From JAADHY01 sp964428935 (lineage in GTDB: Bacteria; Planctomycetota; Planctomycetia; Planctomycetales; Planctomycetaceae), in assembly GCA_964428935.1 (NCBI GenBank), contig CAYSAG010000132.1:1-13261 (forward strand): 13,261 nt of DNA, written 5' to 3'. Shown one piece after another: positions 6,343 through 12,847 of this stretch. Both the position numbers and the translations under genes were made by a program. The notes below the pieces were generated by a model, which had not been told where the DNA came from, did not search any database, and was given only the letters and a program-made list of their open reading frames with translations. Every line of letters starts with the position of its first letter. The first letter of the stretch is position 1.

Positions 6343-8408
6343 GGCTGCACCTCCTCACCTAAGGCGGCTTCCGGCCACACAGGCGAACGGTCGCCGTCTG
6401 GGCCCGTTGCCGCTGGACCTGGAAAAACCCCGTCACCTTCCGCCGGCTCGTCGGCCTGCAGCCGTCGAGCAATTCTCGAAAGGACCTTCCACCGTTCGCG
6501 CAGCAGCTTCAGCCGCTGGCGCAGACGCCGTTCGACTTCCGCGGCGCGGTCGGGAGCCTTGCGACGCAGCTGGCCGCTCAGCCGCCGCACTTCTGCCTCC
6601 AGTTGCCGCAGTTCCTGCTCCGTCAGCCGACACAGCTCGGCCAGTGAGCGGGCTGGGACGCGACCGTCGTCCGGCTGGGCCATTTCGTGCGGCGAGACCC
6701 CGCTGAGCGCGGGGAGGTCGTCGGTCGGGCCGTCGGCGCGGAAGGGGTCGACCGGACGAGGCCGGCCCGGCCAGCGCGGGTCGAGCCGCTGGGGCGTGGA
6801 GTCGTCGGAGTCCGGAGTGTCTGGGCGAGCGAGCGGCTCGACGAGCGGACGCCCGTCGGCGGACTGCGGGTCTCCGACCGACTCCAGGTCGCCCGGACGC
6901 GGCCCGTCGCCCGACCTCCGAGCAAGCGGAGCCGTCGGCGGTTCGTGAGTTGCCGAAGGAGCCAACTGGCCGCTCGACCACCGAGCCGCTGGTCCCCAAA
7001 GGGTGAGTGTCAGCGCGGTACCGGCGAGGAACAAAGTCAACGCGCCCGCTCCTCGCTTGGCCGTCGCCGCGTCGACCCGCGACGCCGAGCCCTCCAGCAA
7101 ACGCTCCACCCGACGCGTCAGCTCGCCGCTGCGTCGGCCCGACACCGCCAGACTCCACAGCGGAACAGGCCGCTGCAGTTTCCACTCCAGCACCGCCGTC
7201 AGGCACCGAGCCACCACCAACCGGTCTCCGACGACGCGGGCCGCCCAGTCGTCGCACTCCTCTTCCGCGGCTTGGTGCCACCGCCGCTTCGCGAGGAAAT
7301 TGAGTGGCTGAAACCAGCAGGCGGCGCAGAGGGCTCGGCCGACCAGCAGCCACCAGGTGTCTCGGCGAACCAGGTGAGCCAGCTCGTGGGCGAGCAGGGC
7401 TCGCAGTTCGTCCGACGGCAGGCGCTCGACCAGGCGAGCGGGAAGCACAATGCGCCAAGTGCGAATTCCCCAGGCACACGGTTCGGCCAGGGCCGGCGTT
7501 TCCAGCAGCTCGACCGACCGACTCACTCCGGCCCGGCGACTCAACTCGCGGAGCAACCGGCGGGGACGAGCGTCGCGCAGGGGCCGGCCGGCGGAGCGGA
7601 CTCCGACCAGCGACCAGCCCAGTCCCGTCAAACGGACCAGTCCCCCGGCCAACACCAGCAGGAGCAGCCACGTCGAAACTGCCGGACCACTCGGGTCGGC
7701 CGCGCGGGAGCTGGCCGTGTGGCGGTTGGGCGTGTCCACGCGGACCGGCGGTTGGTCGGGCGGAACCGCCGCAGCGGGCTCGCCGGCCGACGGTTCGGCT
7801 GGCGACGGCTCGTGGTCGAGCTCCGCGAACCGTCCGGAGTCCAGAGGGCGGACGGGAGCGGCAAGTGCCGTCGCAGGCTCGGCTTTCGGTCGCTGAGTTG
7901 CCGGCACGTTCGCGAGCGTCCGGGTCGCAGCGGACGGTTGGACGCTCGCCGGCGTGGGCCCGGACCCGTCGGCCAGCACCGGGGCTGGCTGGGTGACGAG
8001 CGGCTGGGTGGGGGCGGTCTGAGCGAAAGCGCGGGCTGGCGGGGTGTGGTTCGGCAGAGAAGTTTCGTCGCGAGCCGAGGGCAACGGGGCGGTGGAGTCT
8101 TGCGTCGCCGGAAGTTGGTCGAGGCGGCAGCGAGGCGGGTCCGAAGCCGCGACTTTCGACGTCGCCGGCCGCTCGCCCAACAACACGCACACCAACGGCC
8201 GGCCGGGCGCAACGGTCGTCTGGACGAAGGCCGTGAGCAGGCCCAGCAGCGCGGCCAACTTCCAGCTCCACTCGGCCAGAAACGCCGAGCGTCGACGAAG
8301 GGGCCGGTCGGCCGCCCACGCCAAAGCCAGCAGCACCGTGGAGTGGCCGAGGTAGGTGAGGACGAAGCAAAGCAGACCGAGCCACCACGCGCTGTTCTCA
8401 GCCCCCAT
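6339..8408 (-). CDS. M56-family membrane metalloprotease (BlaR1-like, no penicillin-binding domain)
   Basis: This 689-residue protein starts at ATG 8408, with AGAGG 7 nt upstream, inside the 3' end of the BlaI gene (11-nt overlap). It ends in an ATGA overlap with the lipoprotein gene. Hydrophobic helices lie at about 8-30 and 46-66. A long Pro/Ala/Thr-rich, probably extracytoplasmic loop (about 67-243) follows, then a helix at 244-268, the catalytic HELAH (341-345, zinc ligands His341 and His345), the third-ligand motif EEECDDW (382-388) and a last helix (about 453-472). BlaR1/MecR1 relatives cut or inactivate the partner BlaI repressor after sensing a signal. The C-terminal ~210 residues (480-689) hold no beta-lactam-binding domain but a disordered linker and a predicted coiled coil (about 586-650). 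The peptidase call is strong; the signal sensed is unknown. Confidence 0.92.
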   Translation of the reverse strand: MGAENSAWWLGLLCFVLTYLGHSTVLLALAWAADRPLRRRSAFLAEWSWKLAALLGLLTAFVQTTVAPGRPLVCVLLGERPATSKVAASDPPRCRLDQLPATQDSTAPLPSARDETSLPNHTPPARAFAQTAPTQPLVTQPAPVLADGSGPTPASVQPSAATRTLANVPATQRPKAEPATALAAPVRPLDSGRFAELDHEPSPAEPSAGEPAAAVPPDQPPVRVDTPNRHTASSRAADPSGPAVSTWLLLLVLAGGLVRLTGLGWSLVGVRSAGRPLRDARPRRLLRELSRRAGVSRSVELLETPALAEPCAWGIRTWRIVLPARLVERLPSDELRALLAHELAHLVRRDTWWLLVGRALCAACWFQPLNFLAKRRWHQAAEEECDDWAARVVGDRLVVARCLTAVLEWKLQRPVPLWSLAVSGRRSGELTRRVERLLEGSASRVDAATAKRGAGALTLFLAGTALTLTLWGPAARWSSGQLAPSATHEPPTAPLARRSGDGPRPGDLESVGDPQSADGRPLVEPLARPDTPDSDDSTPQRLDPRWPGRPRPVDPFRADGPTDDLPALSGVSPHEMAQPDDGRVPARSLAELCRLTEQELRQLEAEVRRLSGQLRRKAPDRAAEVERRLRQRLKLLRERWKVLSRIARRLQADEPAEGDGVFPGPAATGPDGDRSPVWPEAALGEEVQP

Positions 8409-8790
8409 GTCGCACCTCTCGCTCTTTTTGCCGAATCAGTGCTTTCAGCCGAGCCAGCTCGTCGGCGTCCACGTCCGCTCCGTCCAGCAAGTGAGCGACC
8501 ATTTCCGTAATGTCGCCGCCGAACAAGCGGCGAGCCAAGTCGGCCACCATGGACCGTTGAACGGCTTCCCGGGGAATGGCCGGTCGGAAAACGTGGGCTC
8601 GACCAGCCGTCTCGCGCCGGACGTACCCCTTGGCCTCCATTTTGGTCAGCATGGTGGCCACGGTGGTGTGGGCCAGCGGACGAGTGTGGCGAAGCGCTTC
8701 CCGCACCTCTGCCACGGTCGCTTCGCCGCGGTCCCACAGCACCTGCATGATTGCGAGTTGAAGGTCCGCCAGTCGGTTGCTTTTCTTCAT
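8398..8790 (-). CDS. BlaI/MecI/CopY-family transcriptional repressor
   Basis: This protein has 130 residues from ATG 8790, with AAGGAG 6 nt upstream. The frame is open further upstream to 8943, but that extension crosses the promoter and operator and has no family similarity. Residues about 5-70 form the winged helix: LADLQLAIMQVLWDRGEATVAEVREAL, then the recognition-helix region PLAHTTVATMLTKMEAKGYVRR and a wing ending in HVFRPAI. The C-terminal half is the dimerisation helix region, ending EREVRHGG. Family members bind dyad operators as dimers and are inactivated by a cognate M56 protease, which is the next gene and overlaps by 11 nt. A perfect palindrome lies over the predicted start site of its own operon (8890-8911), which fits autorepression. 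Confidence 0.95.
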   Translation of the reverse strand: MKKSNRLADLQLAIMQVLWDRGEATVAEVREALRHTRPLAHTTVATMLTKMEAKGYVRRETAGRAHVFRPAIPREAVQRSMVADLARRLFGGDITEMVAHLLDGADVDADELARLKALIRQKEREVRHGG

Positions 8791-8889
8791 GGACGACTCC
8801 TTCGACAAAGCAGCTTTCCGGTGCGAGTTGTCGGCTCGGCGTCGAGTGAAAGGTTCGCGGTGTCGGGTGGGAGGGAAGAACGCCCACCG

Positions 8890-8911
8890 AACTTCTACCG
8901 CGGTAGAAGTT
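8890..8911 (-). promoter_or_regulatory. Perfect 22-bp palindromic operator, likely BlaI-family site
   Basis: AACTTCTACCG at 8890-8900 and its exact reverse complement CGGTAGAAGTT at 8901-8911 form an uninterrupted palindrome. It abuts the -10 hexamer and would cover the transcription start, the place expected for a repressor site. The GTAG/CTAC half-site pattern recalls BlaI-type operators, but binding by this BlaI is inferred. Confidence 0.8.
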
Positions 8912-8940
8912 ACTGTACTGCCGCCCGTGGAGGCTGTCAA
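8912..8940 (-). promoter_or_regulatory. Promoter of the BlaI-M56-lipoprotein operon
   Basis: On the minus strand a perfect TTGACA (8940-8935) is followed by a 17-nt spacer and TACAGT (8917-8912), which matches the -10 consensus at four of six positions. Transcription would start near 8905, inside the palindromic operator, leaving a leader of about 115 nt before the BlaI ATG at 8790. Confidence 0.75.
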
Positions 8941-8941
8941 C

Positions 8942-8967
8942 AACTTCCCGAGAGATTTCGGAAAGTT
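8942..8967. promoter_or_regulatory. Second, imperfect dyad just upstream of the operon -35 box
   Basis: AACTTCCCGA (8942-8951) is mirrored, with one mismatch and a short spacer, by TCGGAAAGTT (8958-8967). The outer AACTT/AAGTT ends match those of the main operator at 8890-8911, so the promoter is bracketed by two related dyads. It could be a second repressor site or an activator site. Chance is possible. Confidence 0.4.
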
Positions 8968-9343
8968 TTGCCAACTGGTCTTTGAGGGGAGGTTGGTGGG
9001 TGAGGTGGGACTTGGGCGTTTGGGTCCGGGCTGTCGAAACCGGCAGTCGGCGGGGCTTCGGGGCGGGTGTTGGTCGGAGAGGGCGGCGAGGTCGGGCGGC
9101 GAGAAGTTGACGTAAGGCGTTGAGAGTCAATGGGCTGCGCGAGGACCGCGGTCGGGCTGGCGCGGGAGGCCGTCTGTGGCACGCGGCTTGCGAAGGCCAG
9201 TTCGGCGGAGCGGCAGGCGGTGTGAGCAGAGCCGTTTGCTGTGGTCGACTGAGCCGAACCCCGGTGGTGTGGGTGCTCGGCGCGGGAGTGGAAAAAACCG
9301 CGGAGCGAACAGCGCGACGCGACAGAAGAAAAGGAGTCAGCCA
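8968..9343. other. Intergenic region between BlaI operon and HPF-sigma gene
   Basis: This is about 375 nt of divergent upstream sequence. It carries a run of G-triplets on the plus strand (8998-9030, listed separately). I found no hexamer pair that makes a convincing promoter for the sigma gene; TTGACG at 9107 has no -10 partner at 16-18 nt. An open plus-strand frame runs into the sigma gene from 9176, but it has no family character before the ATG at 9344. No RNA gene is seen. Confidence 0.45.
8998..9030 (+). other. Potential G-quadruplex motif
   Basis: Five GGG runs (8998-9000, 9007-9009, 9014-9016, 9022-9024, 9028-9030) are separated by loops of 6, 4, 5 and 3 nt, which meets the usual G3+N1-7 rule. 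It lies about 60 nt upstream of the BlaI operon promoter and about 315 nt before the sigma gene start. In GC-rich DNA this may be fortuitous. Confidence 0.4.
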
Positions 9344-10390
9344 ATGGAAACGGCTTGGGCGTTCGACAATTGCGAGCACGTGGCGGCGGACGTGGAGGCG
9401 TACTGGCAGAAGAAAGCGCCTCGGGTCGAGCGGTTGTTGGGTCCGTGGAAGGACGAGCTGAAGCGGCTGCGAGGGACGCTGTACTACCACCCGACTCGAC
9501 GCACGTGGGAGTGCCGAATGGTGTTGCAGTTGCCGTCGGGCGTCTTGGCGGCCGAGGACACGGCACACGCGTGGACGGAAGCCATTGACGAGGCGACGGA
9601 CGAGTTGGTCCGACAGATCAAGCGGCACAAGGAGTTGTTGCGCGAGGAGCACCTCTACAAGCGTCGGGCTCGGCGCCGCGAGCAAATGGCGGTGGCCGGC
9701 GAGCTGCTGCAGCGCGACGTGGAGTCGCGCCGCCGAGAGGCTTTCTTCCAGCTGTTGCGGCCGTTTCTCGACCAAATTTGGGCGTTGGCGAAGCGGGAGC
9801 TGCAGGTGCTGGAAGAGGAGGGGACGCTGCAGCCCGGCGAGGTGTCTCCTGAAGACCTGTTGGACGACGTGATGCTGCGAGCTTGGGAGCGGTTCGACGA
9901 GCGTCCGCGTGAGATTCCGCTCGACGCGTGGCTGGTCTCGCTGTTGGACGAGCGGCTGAACGAGCTGGCGTCGGCGCCGAAGGAGCGGTCGTTGGAGGAG
10001 CCGGTCGAGGTGGCGTCGGGGCGTGACGAGGTCGACGAAGACGACGTGGACGAAGTCGAGTACTGGGCGGAGCAGTTCTTCTTGCCGTCGGAAGAGGTGA
10101 CCTTGGAGGAGCTCATTCCCGACCACGAGTTCGACACGGACTGGTGGGCGGAGCTGTCGGAGGAGGAGCAGCGGGCCGAGGTGGAGCGGCTGCTGCGCGG
10201 CCTGCCCAGGCACCAGCGTCAGGCCTTGCTCCTGCAAGCCATGGAAGGCTACTCGCTGGACGAAATTGCCATGCTGCAGGACCGCACGAAGGCCGAGGTG
10301 GCTCGTGACATTCAAGCCGCCAAGCAGACGCTGTTGCGGCGGCTGTCGGAGCGACGGTCGGAGCAGAAGAGCGCCGCGGCGGCGAAGTGA
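9344..10390 (+). CDS. HPF/RaiA-like domain fused to a sigma-70 family factor
   Basis: This 348-residue protein starts at ATG 9344, with AAGGAG 7 nt upstream. Residues about 8-108 resemble a ribosome hibernation factor: a helix (VEAYWQKKAPRVERLL), strands LRGTLYYHP and WECRMVLQLP, the GVLAAEDTA turn, and the hallmark last helix AIDEATDELVRQIKRHKELL. The usual first strand looks reduced. Residues about 130-210 look like sigma region 2 (FFQLLRPFLDQIWALAKREL, SPEDLLDDVMLRAWERF, AWLVSLLDERLNEL). A very acidic linker follows (about 217-262). Residues about 275-338 are region 4, with a helix-turn-helix in LPRHQRQALLLQAMEGYSLDEIAMLQDRTKAEVARDIQAAK. HPF proteins bind the 30S decoding region in stationary phase; sigma factors direct RNA polymerase. 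A single polypeptide may therefore couple ribosome state to transcription, which is inference. No anti-sigma gene is adjacent. Confidence 0.85.
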   Translation: METAWAFDNCEHVAADVEAYWQKKAPRVERLLGPWKDELKRLRGTLYYHPTRRTWECRMVLQLPSGVLAAEDTAHAWTEAIDEATDELVRQIKRHKELLREEHLYKRRARRREQMAVAGELLQRDVESRRREAFFQLLRPFLDQIWALAKRELQVLEEEGTLQPGEVSPEDLLDDVMLRAWERFDERPREIPLDAWLVSLLDERLNELASAPKERSLEEPVEVASGRDEVDEDDVDEVEYWAEQFFLPSEEVTLEELIPDHEFDTDWWAELSEEEQRAEVERLLRGLPRHQRQALLLQAMEGYSLDEIAMLQDRTKAEVARDIQAAKQTLLRRLSERRSEQKSAAAAK

Positions 10391-10430
10391 GGCGGTTGGT
10401 CAAGGGGCCGCGTCCGCGGAGAAGGCGCCG

Positions 10431-10466
10431 ACCCGCGCCGTTGAGTCGGTGAGCAACGGCGCGGGT
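10431..10466. terminator. Strong hairpin between convergent genes, probable bidirectional terminator
   Basis: ACCCGCGCCGTTG (10431-10443) and CAACGGCGCGGGT (10454-10466) form a perfect 13-bp stem with a 10-nt loop. It sits midway between the sigma gene stop (10390) and the trpB stop (10487). There is no real T-tract on either side, so termination efficiency is uncertain. Confidence 0.65.
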
Positions 10467-10486
10467 GGCGGCGTTTGGCCGGGCGG

Positions 10487-11842
10487 TCAGTCCAAGTCGG
10501 GCAGCTCGGCAATGGCCGCGTCGATTTTCTCCTGCGGGTACGCGTAGTCTTGTAGCTCGCCGGCGAAGTACCGGTCGTAGGCTCCGAGGTCGCACAGACC
10601 GTGACCGCTCAGGCAGAACACAATGCACTCCTCTTTGTTCTGCTCGCGGCAACGCTCGGCTTCCCGCACGACCGCTCGAATGGCGTGCGACGTCTCGGGC
10701 GCGGGAATGATTCCCTCGGTGGCCGCGAACAGGCAAGCCGCCTCGAAGCACTCCAGCTGGTGGAAGGCCGCCGGCTCGACCAGTCCGAGCTTGACGGCCA
10801 GGCTGACCAAAGGGGCCAAGCCGTGGTAACGGAGACCGCCGGCATGGATGCCGGGCGGCACGAAGCTGTGTCCGAGCGTGTACATTTTCATGAGGGGCGT
10901 CAGCATGGTCGTGTCGCCGAAGTCGTAGCGGTACTGTCCGCGACTCATTGTCGGGCATGAGCACGGCTCGGCTCCGATGAATCGAATGTCCCGTCCCTTC
11001 AGCTTGTGCGGAATGAAGGGGAAGGCCAGTCCGGCAAAGTTGCTGCCGCCGCCGCAGCAACCGATGACAACGTCGGGAAAGTCACCAATCTGCTCGAACT
11101 GCCTCTCGGCCTCCAGGCCAATGACCGTCTGGTGAAGCAGGACGTGGTTGAGGACGCTGCCGAGCGAGTACTTGGTGTCGTCCCGCGTGACAGCGGCCTC
11201 GACGGCTTCGCTAATGGCAATGCCGAGGCTTCCGGGGGAGTCGGGGTTTTGAGCGAGGACCTTTCGTCCCGCTTCTGTCTCGCTGGATGGGCTGGGAACG
11301 ACTTGTCCGCCCCAGACTTGCATCATCGAACGCCGGTAGGGTTTCTGCTGGTAACTGACTTTGACCATGAAGACCTTGCACTCCAGGCCGAACATCTTGC
11401 AGGCAAACGACAGAGCGCTGCCCCACTGTCCGGCACCGGTTTCCGTCGTCAGCCGCCGAATGCCGGCTTTCTTGTTGTAGTAGGCTTGAGCGACGGCGGT
11501 GTTGGGCTTGTGGCTGCCGGGGGGACTGTGGCTTTCGTCTTTGAAGTAAATCCGAGCGGGCGTCTTGAGCGCTTTTTCGAAGTTGCGAGCTCGAACGAGC
11601 GGGGTAGGACGCCAAATGGCCAGGACCTCGCGGACCTCTTCAGGGATTTCGATCCACCGCTCACGCGACATTTCCTGCTGAATGAGCTCCATGGGAAAAA
11701 TCGGAGCCAGGTCCTCCGGGCCGACCGGCTGTTTCGTAGCGGGGTGAAGGACCGGCGGAAGCGGCTCGGGCAGGTCGGCCTGCACGTTGTACCACGCGGC
11801 GGGGATTTCTTTCTCCTCAAGAAGCACTCGTTTCGCCGACAT
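10487..11842 (-). CDS. trpB: TrpB2-type tryptophan synthase beta chain
   Basis: This 451-residue protein runs from ATG 11842, with GAAGG about 6 nt upstream, to the stop at 10487. It is a fold-type II PLP enzyme that condenses indole with serine to make tryptophan. Seen in order: the family-typical long N-terminus (NVQADLPEPLPPVLHP, 19-33), RPTPLVRARNFE (78-89), PLP-lysine motif GSHKPNTA with Lys112, ETGAGQWGSAL (134-144), and the PLP-phosphate loop GGGSN (264-268). The extra N-terminal length and the RPTPL, SHSPPGSHK and SYQQKPYRRSMM segments fit the TrpB2 branch rather than the TrpA-bound TrpB1. TrpB2 proteins often act without TrpA and may salvage indole. No trpA or other trp gene is in the window, which fits. 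A divergent rRNA/tRNA locus lies upstream. Confidence 0.93.
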   Translation of the reverse strand: MSAKRVLLEEKEIPAAWYNVQADLPEPLPPVLHPATKQPVGPEDLAPIFPMELIQQEMSRERWIEIPEEVREVLAIWRPTPLVRARNFEKALKTPARIYFKDESHSPPGSHKPNTAVAQAYYNKKAGIRRLTTETGAGQWGSALSFACKMFGLECKVFMVKVSYQQKPYRRSMMQVWGGQVVPSPSSETEAGRKVLAQNPDSPGSLGIAISEAVEAAVTRDDTKYSLGSVLNHVLLHQTVIGLEAERQFEQIGDFPDVVIGCCGGGSNFAGLAFPFIPHKLKGRDIRFIGAEPCSCPTMSRGQYRYDFGDTTMLTPLMKMYTLGHSFVPPGIHAGGLRYHGLAPLVSLAVKLGLVEPAAFHQLECFEAACLFAATEGIIPAPETSHAIRAVVREAERCREQNKEECIVFCLSGHGLCDLGAYDRYFAGELQDYAYPQEKIDAAIAELPDLD

Positions 11843-12278
11843 GACACACCTTCGTTCGTCTGGGGTTCAACTACGCACGGAAGCAGTCCTACTGGTCGCT
11901 GCCGAAACCGCCGGCAGCGGCATGATCGTCGTAGGAAACGGAGCCCGTCACTTTACCCAGCTGGGCGAGGGGTGTCGAGGAGAGCGGCGCTGGGGCGAAG
12001 CTGGAGACGAAGCGGACGACGTGGCTGGCAGCAGGTGGGCGGCGACAGGGCCCAAGTGGAGCGTGCGGGTTGTGAGCGGCCTTCCGGGCGGTCTCGGCCG
12101 TGCTGAGACGGCGAAGCCGGGACGTGTCGCGGAGGGCTGGGGGTAAACGCAGCGGACGGGGCACCAGTAGGGCAAGCGAGGTGAGCTCCCCTAGGGCGAG
12201 ACCTTGGCGGAGCGGAACGAGTGCTGCCGTTGGTCGAACTTCGGCGAAGAATTCGCCGACGAATGCCGAAAAAGTGAC
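11843..12278. other. Intergenic region upstream of trpB and the tRNA/23S locus
   Basis: About 435 nt carry no gene I can support. A 16S rRNA 3' end is expected before tRNA-Ile in a standard operon, but neither its conserved terminal helix nor the anti-Shine-Dalgarno GGATCACCTCCTTT is present. Short open frames on both strands have no family character. A poor minus-strand promoter candidate for trpB (GTGACG at 11951-11946, 18-nt spacer, GATCAT at 11927-11922) was seen but is weak. Confidence 0.6.
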
Positions 12279-12307
12279 TGGACAGAGCTGGTGGCAGTTG
12301 CCAGAAT
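12279..12307 (+). promoter_or_regulatory. Candidate promoter for tRNA-Ile/tRNA-Ala
   Basis: TGGACA (12279-12284, five of six to the -35 consensus), a 17-nt spacer and CAGAAT (12302-12307, four of six) lie just before tRNA-Ile. The predicted start near 12314 is about 15 nt before the mature tRNA 5' end at 12329. Confidence 0.5.
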
Positions 12308-12328
12308 AATCTTTGCCAAAGTCGCAAG

Positions 12329-12402
<74 letters not shown>

Positions 12403-12476
12403 CTGGAGAAAGACACGAGAGAAGGTCGGGAGCCGCTGAACAGAGGTGGCGCTCGGCTTTTTTCTGTGGGTGCTAC

Positions 12477-12549
12477 GGGGACGTAGCTCAATTGGGAGAG
12501 CGCTGGCTTTGCAAGCCAGAGGTTGCCGGTTCGAGCCCGGTCGTCTCCA
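12477..12549 (+). tRNA. trnA: tRNA-Ala (UGC anticodon)
   Basis: This is a 73-nt cloverleaf. The acceptor GGGGACG pairs with CGTCTCC (one G-U pair), the anticodon stem CTGGC/GCCAG surrounds loop TTTGCAA (anticodon TGC at 12510-12512), and the T-loop is TTCGAGC. The discriminator is A and no CCA is encoded. It lies 74 nt after tRNA-Ile and forms with it the classic Ile-Ala spacer pair. Confidence 0.98.
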
Positions 12550-12626
12550 GTCGAACTCGGCGGCCGGACGCAGTGGAATGGGAGCGGTCGGCGGCGAAAA
12601 TTTTCCGGGAAAGTGGGCCAGTTTGC

Positions 12627-12655
12627 TTGACCTGCTTCGCGGCGCGGCCTAAGAT
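12627..12655 (+). promoter_or_regulatory. Promoter for 23S rRNA, downstream of the tRNAs
   Basis: TTGACC (12627-12632), an exact 17-nt spacer and TAAGAT (12650-12655) make one of the two best promoters in the window. The predicted start is near 12662, about 254 nt before mature 23S rRNA. It would allow 23S to be transcribed independently of the tRNAs. Confidence 0.7.
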
Positions 12656-12694
12656 GACGCGTCGCCGACGGGTGATCAACGACAAGCTGGCGCG

Positions 12695-12743
12695 AGGTGG
12701 TTTCAGCCGTCTCCGGCGCGGCCGGGGTCGGCTGAAGTCACCT
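12695..12743 (+). other. Long stable hairpin in the 23S leader
   Basis: Arms 12695-12709 and 12729-12743 pair over 15 bp, including two G-U pairs; the core is TTCAGCCG with CGGCTGAA. After a single T-T mismatch, CTCCGGC pairs with GCCGGGG around a 3-nt loop. That gives 22 pairs in 49 nt. There is no T-tract, so it is not an intrinsic terminator. It may be a processing or anti-termination structure. Confidence 0.65.
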
Positions 12744-12768
12744 AGGGTCGCTCGTGAGGGCGGCTGTG

Positions 12769-12782
12769 GTCTTTGACAATTT
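12769..12782 (+). promoter_or_regulatory. boxA-like rRNA antitermination element
   Basis: GTCTTTGACAATTT closely matches the boxA element of bacterial rRNA leaders and spacers (TGCTCTTTGACAATTT type), which recruits NusB/S10 to the elongating polymerase. It lies between the promoter and 23S, the expected place. Confidence 0.75.
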
Positions 12783-12814
12783 GGGCAGCGGTGAGTGGCA
12801 TCTGGAGTTCTCGA

Positions 12815-12847
12815 CGACGCCTACGCAGCTTGCTGTGTAGTGTGTCG
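12815..12847 (+). other. Second hairpin in the 23S leader
   Basis: CTACGCAG (12821-12828) pairs with CTGTGTAG (12833-12840, one G-U) around a CTTG loop. CGAC (12815-12818) pairs with GTCG (12844-12847) outside a small internal loop. It is a likely structural element between boxA and 23S. Confidence 0.5.

Noticed and set aside
5266..6948. 560-codon plus-strand open frame opposite the lipoprotein gene
   Set aside because: Its Phe/Leu/Pro/Ser-rich stretch is simply the complement of the Glu/Arg codon repeats. It looks membrane-like only for that reason and has no ribosome-binding site or family match.
6433..8388. 651-codon minus-strand and 607-codon plus-strand open frames over the M56 gene
   Set aside because: They are out-of-frame shadows of the M56 coding sequence. 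The HELAH-containing frame has the ribosome-binding site, the gene overlaps and the family motifs.
7628..10315. 895-codon minus-strand open frame spanning the sigma gene and part of the M56 gene
   Set aside because: It is antisense to the HPF-sigma gene, crosses the BlaI promoter and operator, and its translation is Arg/Pro/Leu low-complexity with no family character. Long stop-free antisense frames are common at this GC content.
12431..12463. Terminator between tRNA-Ile and tRNA-Ala (AGCCG...CGGCT followed by six T)
   Set aside because: The stem has only 5 bp with an 18-nt loop, too weak to call. The T-run alone is not enough, though partial termination there cannot be excluded.
12446..12776. 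Short open frames across tRNA-Ala and the 23S leader
   Set aside because: They overlap the tRNA and rRNA leader elements. Such spurious frames over tRNAs are a common annotation artefact.
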